Below are positions 6,644-7,453 of a DNA stretch of 7,453 nucleotides, in pieces. Both the position numbers and the translations under genes were made by a program. The stretch comes from Pseudomonadota bacterium (GTDB lineage Bacteria > Pseudomonadota > Alphaproteobacteria > Rhodobacterales > Rhodobacteraceae), in the NCBI GenBank assembly GCA_027592105.1, contig JAQCLA010000126.1, forward strand, positions 1 to 7,453, given 5' to 3'. Numbering within the stretch: position 1 is the first letter of the stretch; each line of letters begins with the position of its first letter. A model generated the notes under the pieces. That model had not been told where the DNA came from. It was given only the letters and a program-made list of their open reading frames with translations, and searched no databases.

Positions 6644-7453
6644 ATGCCCCTGATCTATGACAGCCCTGCCGCATGGGCAGATGCCCCCGAGAAACGGCTC
6701 GCCGTTTTTGGCATGTCAGGGCTTGGCAAGACGCGGCTTGCTTCCATCCTGCGCGCGCAGGGCCAATGGTATCACTACTCGATCGATTACCGCATCGGCA
6801 CGGCCTACATGGGCGAGCACATCGCCGACAATCTCAAGCGCCAAGCGATGCAGGTACCGTTTCTGGCAGAATTGCTACGCTCGGACAGTATCTATATCGG
6901 CTCCAACATCAGCTTCGGCAATCTGGCCCCGCTGTCCACCTTTTTGGGCAAACCCGGCGATCCGGCGTTGGGGGGCCTGCCCTTTGACGAATACATGCGC
7001 CGCCAAGCGCTGCACCGCCGCGCCGAGATCAACGCGCTTTTGGATACGCCCAGCTTCGTGGCGCGCGCGCGCGATCTTTATGAATACCCCCATTTCATCG
7101 CCGATACAGGTGGCTCCATCTGCGAGGTGGTCGACCCCGAAGATCCCGCCGATGAGGTTTTGGCGACATTGTCGGGCCAATGCTTGATGGTCTGGATCGA
7201 AGGCCCCGAAAGCCATACGGCAGAATTGATCCGCCGCTTCGACCGCGACCCAAAGCCAATGTATTACAAGCCCGAATTCCTTTTGCCGCTTTGGCAAAGC
7301 TGGCTGAACCAACAGGGCTTGCGCGCGGAAACGGCCGATCCCAACGCCTTTATCCGCTATGCCTATGCCCATGCGTTGGCCCATCGCGCGCCGCTTTATG
7401 CCGCGATGGCGCGCAATTGGGGGGTGACGGTCACCGCCGCCGAGGTCGAGGGC
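6644..7453 (+). CDS. P-loop ATPase / kinase-like protein, 3' end beyond window
   Basis: The frame is open from ATG 6644 to the window edge (270 codons). From memory this is a small Rhodobacterales-conserved protein usually labelled only 'ATPase', with about 275-285 residues, so little should be missing. A Walker A motif, GMSGLGKT (residues 23-30), follows a predicted beta strand (RLAVF). Later conserved-looking stretches are HYSIDYRIGTAYMGEHI (about 44-60), SNISFGNLAPLSTFLGKPGD (about 87-106), ADTGGSICEVVDPEDP (153-168), LMVWIEGPES (about 181-190) and HRAPLYAAMARNWGVTV (247-263). The last resembles the C-terminal RxPLYxxxA helix of shikimate-kinase-like small-molecule kinases, so a phosphotransferase is possible, but I cannot name a substrate. 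GAGG (6632-6635) lies eight bases before the ATG. The gene follows the acylase on the same strand after 76 bp. It has no signal peptide and is probably cytoplasmic. Confidence 0.88.
   Translation, partial: MPLIYDSPAAWADAPEKRLAVFGMSGLGKTRLASILRAQGQWYHYSIDYRIGTAYMGEHIADNLKRQAMQVPFLAELLRSDSIYIGSNISFGNLAPLSTFLGKPGDPALGGLPFDEYMRRQALHRRAEINALLDTPSFVARARDLYEYPHFIADTGGSICEVVDPEDPADEVLATLSGQCLMVWIEGPESHTAELIRRFDRDPKPMYYKPEFLLPLWQSWLNQQGLRAETADPNAFIRYAYAHALAHRAPLYAAMARNWGVTVTAAEVEG

Noticed and set aside
1..7453. A novel multi-gene system such as a defence, toxin-antitoxin or mobile element
   Set aside because: All six genes fit known or conserved families, their codon use looks uniform by eye, and there are no repeats, integrase, transposase or toxin-like small genes.

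Overview
This window looks like ordinary chromosomal DNA of a Rhodobacteraceae (roseobacter-type) alphaproteobacterium. The basis is the high GC content with strongly GC-biased codons, a HemB lacking the zinc cysteines, and two proteins that I recall as characteristic of Rhodobacterales: a four-helix membrane protein usually named 'component of SufBCD complex', and a small P-loop protein. This placement is recognition by eye, not a database result.

Layout. Positions 1-1614 (minus) hold the N-terminal 538 codons of mfd, the transcription-repair coupling factor, which runs off the left edge. Positions 1654-2172 (minus) hold the small membrane protein, in line with mfd. A 169-bp divergent intergenic region follows. 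The rest is on the plus strand: hemB (2342-3334), a Tat/lipoprotein-type SYLF-domain protein (3463-4020), a membrane-anchored penicillin-acylase-family Ntn hydrolase (4096-6567), and a P-loop ATPase or kinase-like protein (from 6644), which is open to the right edge. Every gap between genes is under 200 bp. I see no tRNA, rRNA, CRISPR array, insertion sequence or convincing terminator.

The genes do not form one pathway. mfd serves transcription-coupled repair and hemB serves tetrapyrrole synthesis. The SYLF protein and the acylase act outside the cytoplasm. The membrane protein and the P-loop protein are conserved but functionally undefined. Promoter-like sequences can be drawn in most gaps, so the plus-strand genes may be largely separate transcription units. 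I found no evidence of a new multi-gene system. The most useful observations are the metal-site losses in HemB, a probable leaderless mfd transcript, a kinase-like C-terminal motif in the P-loop protein, and the export signal on the SYLF protein.
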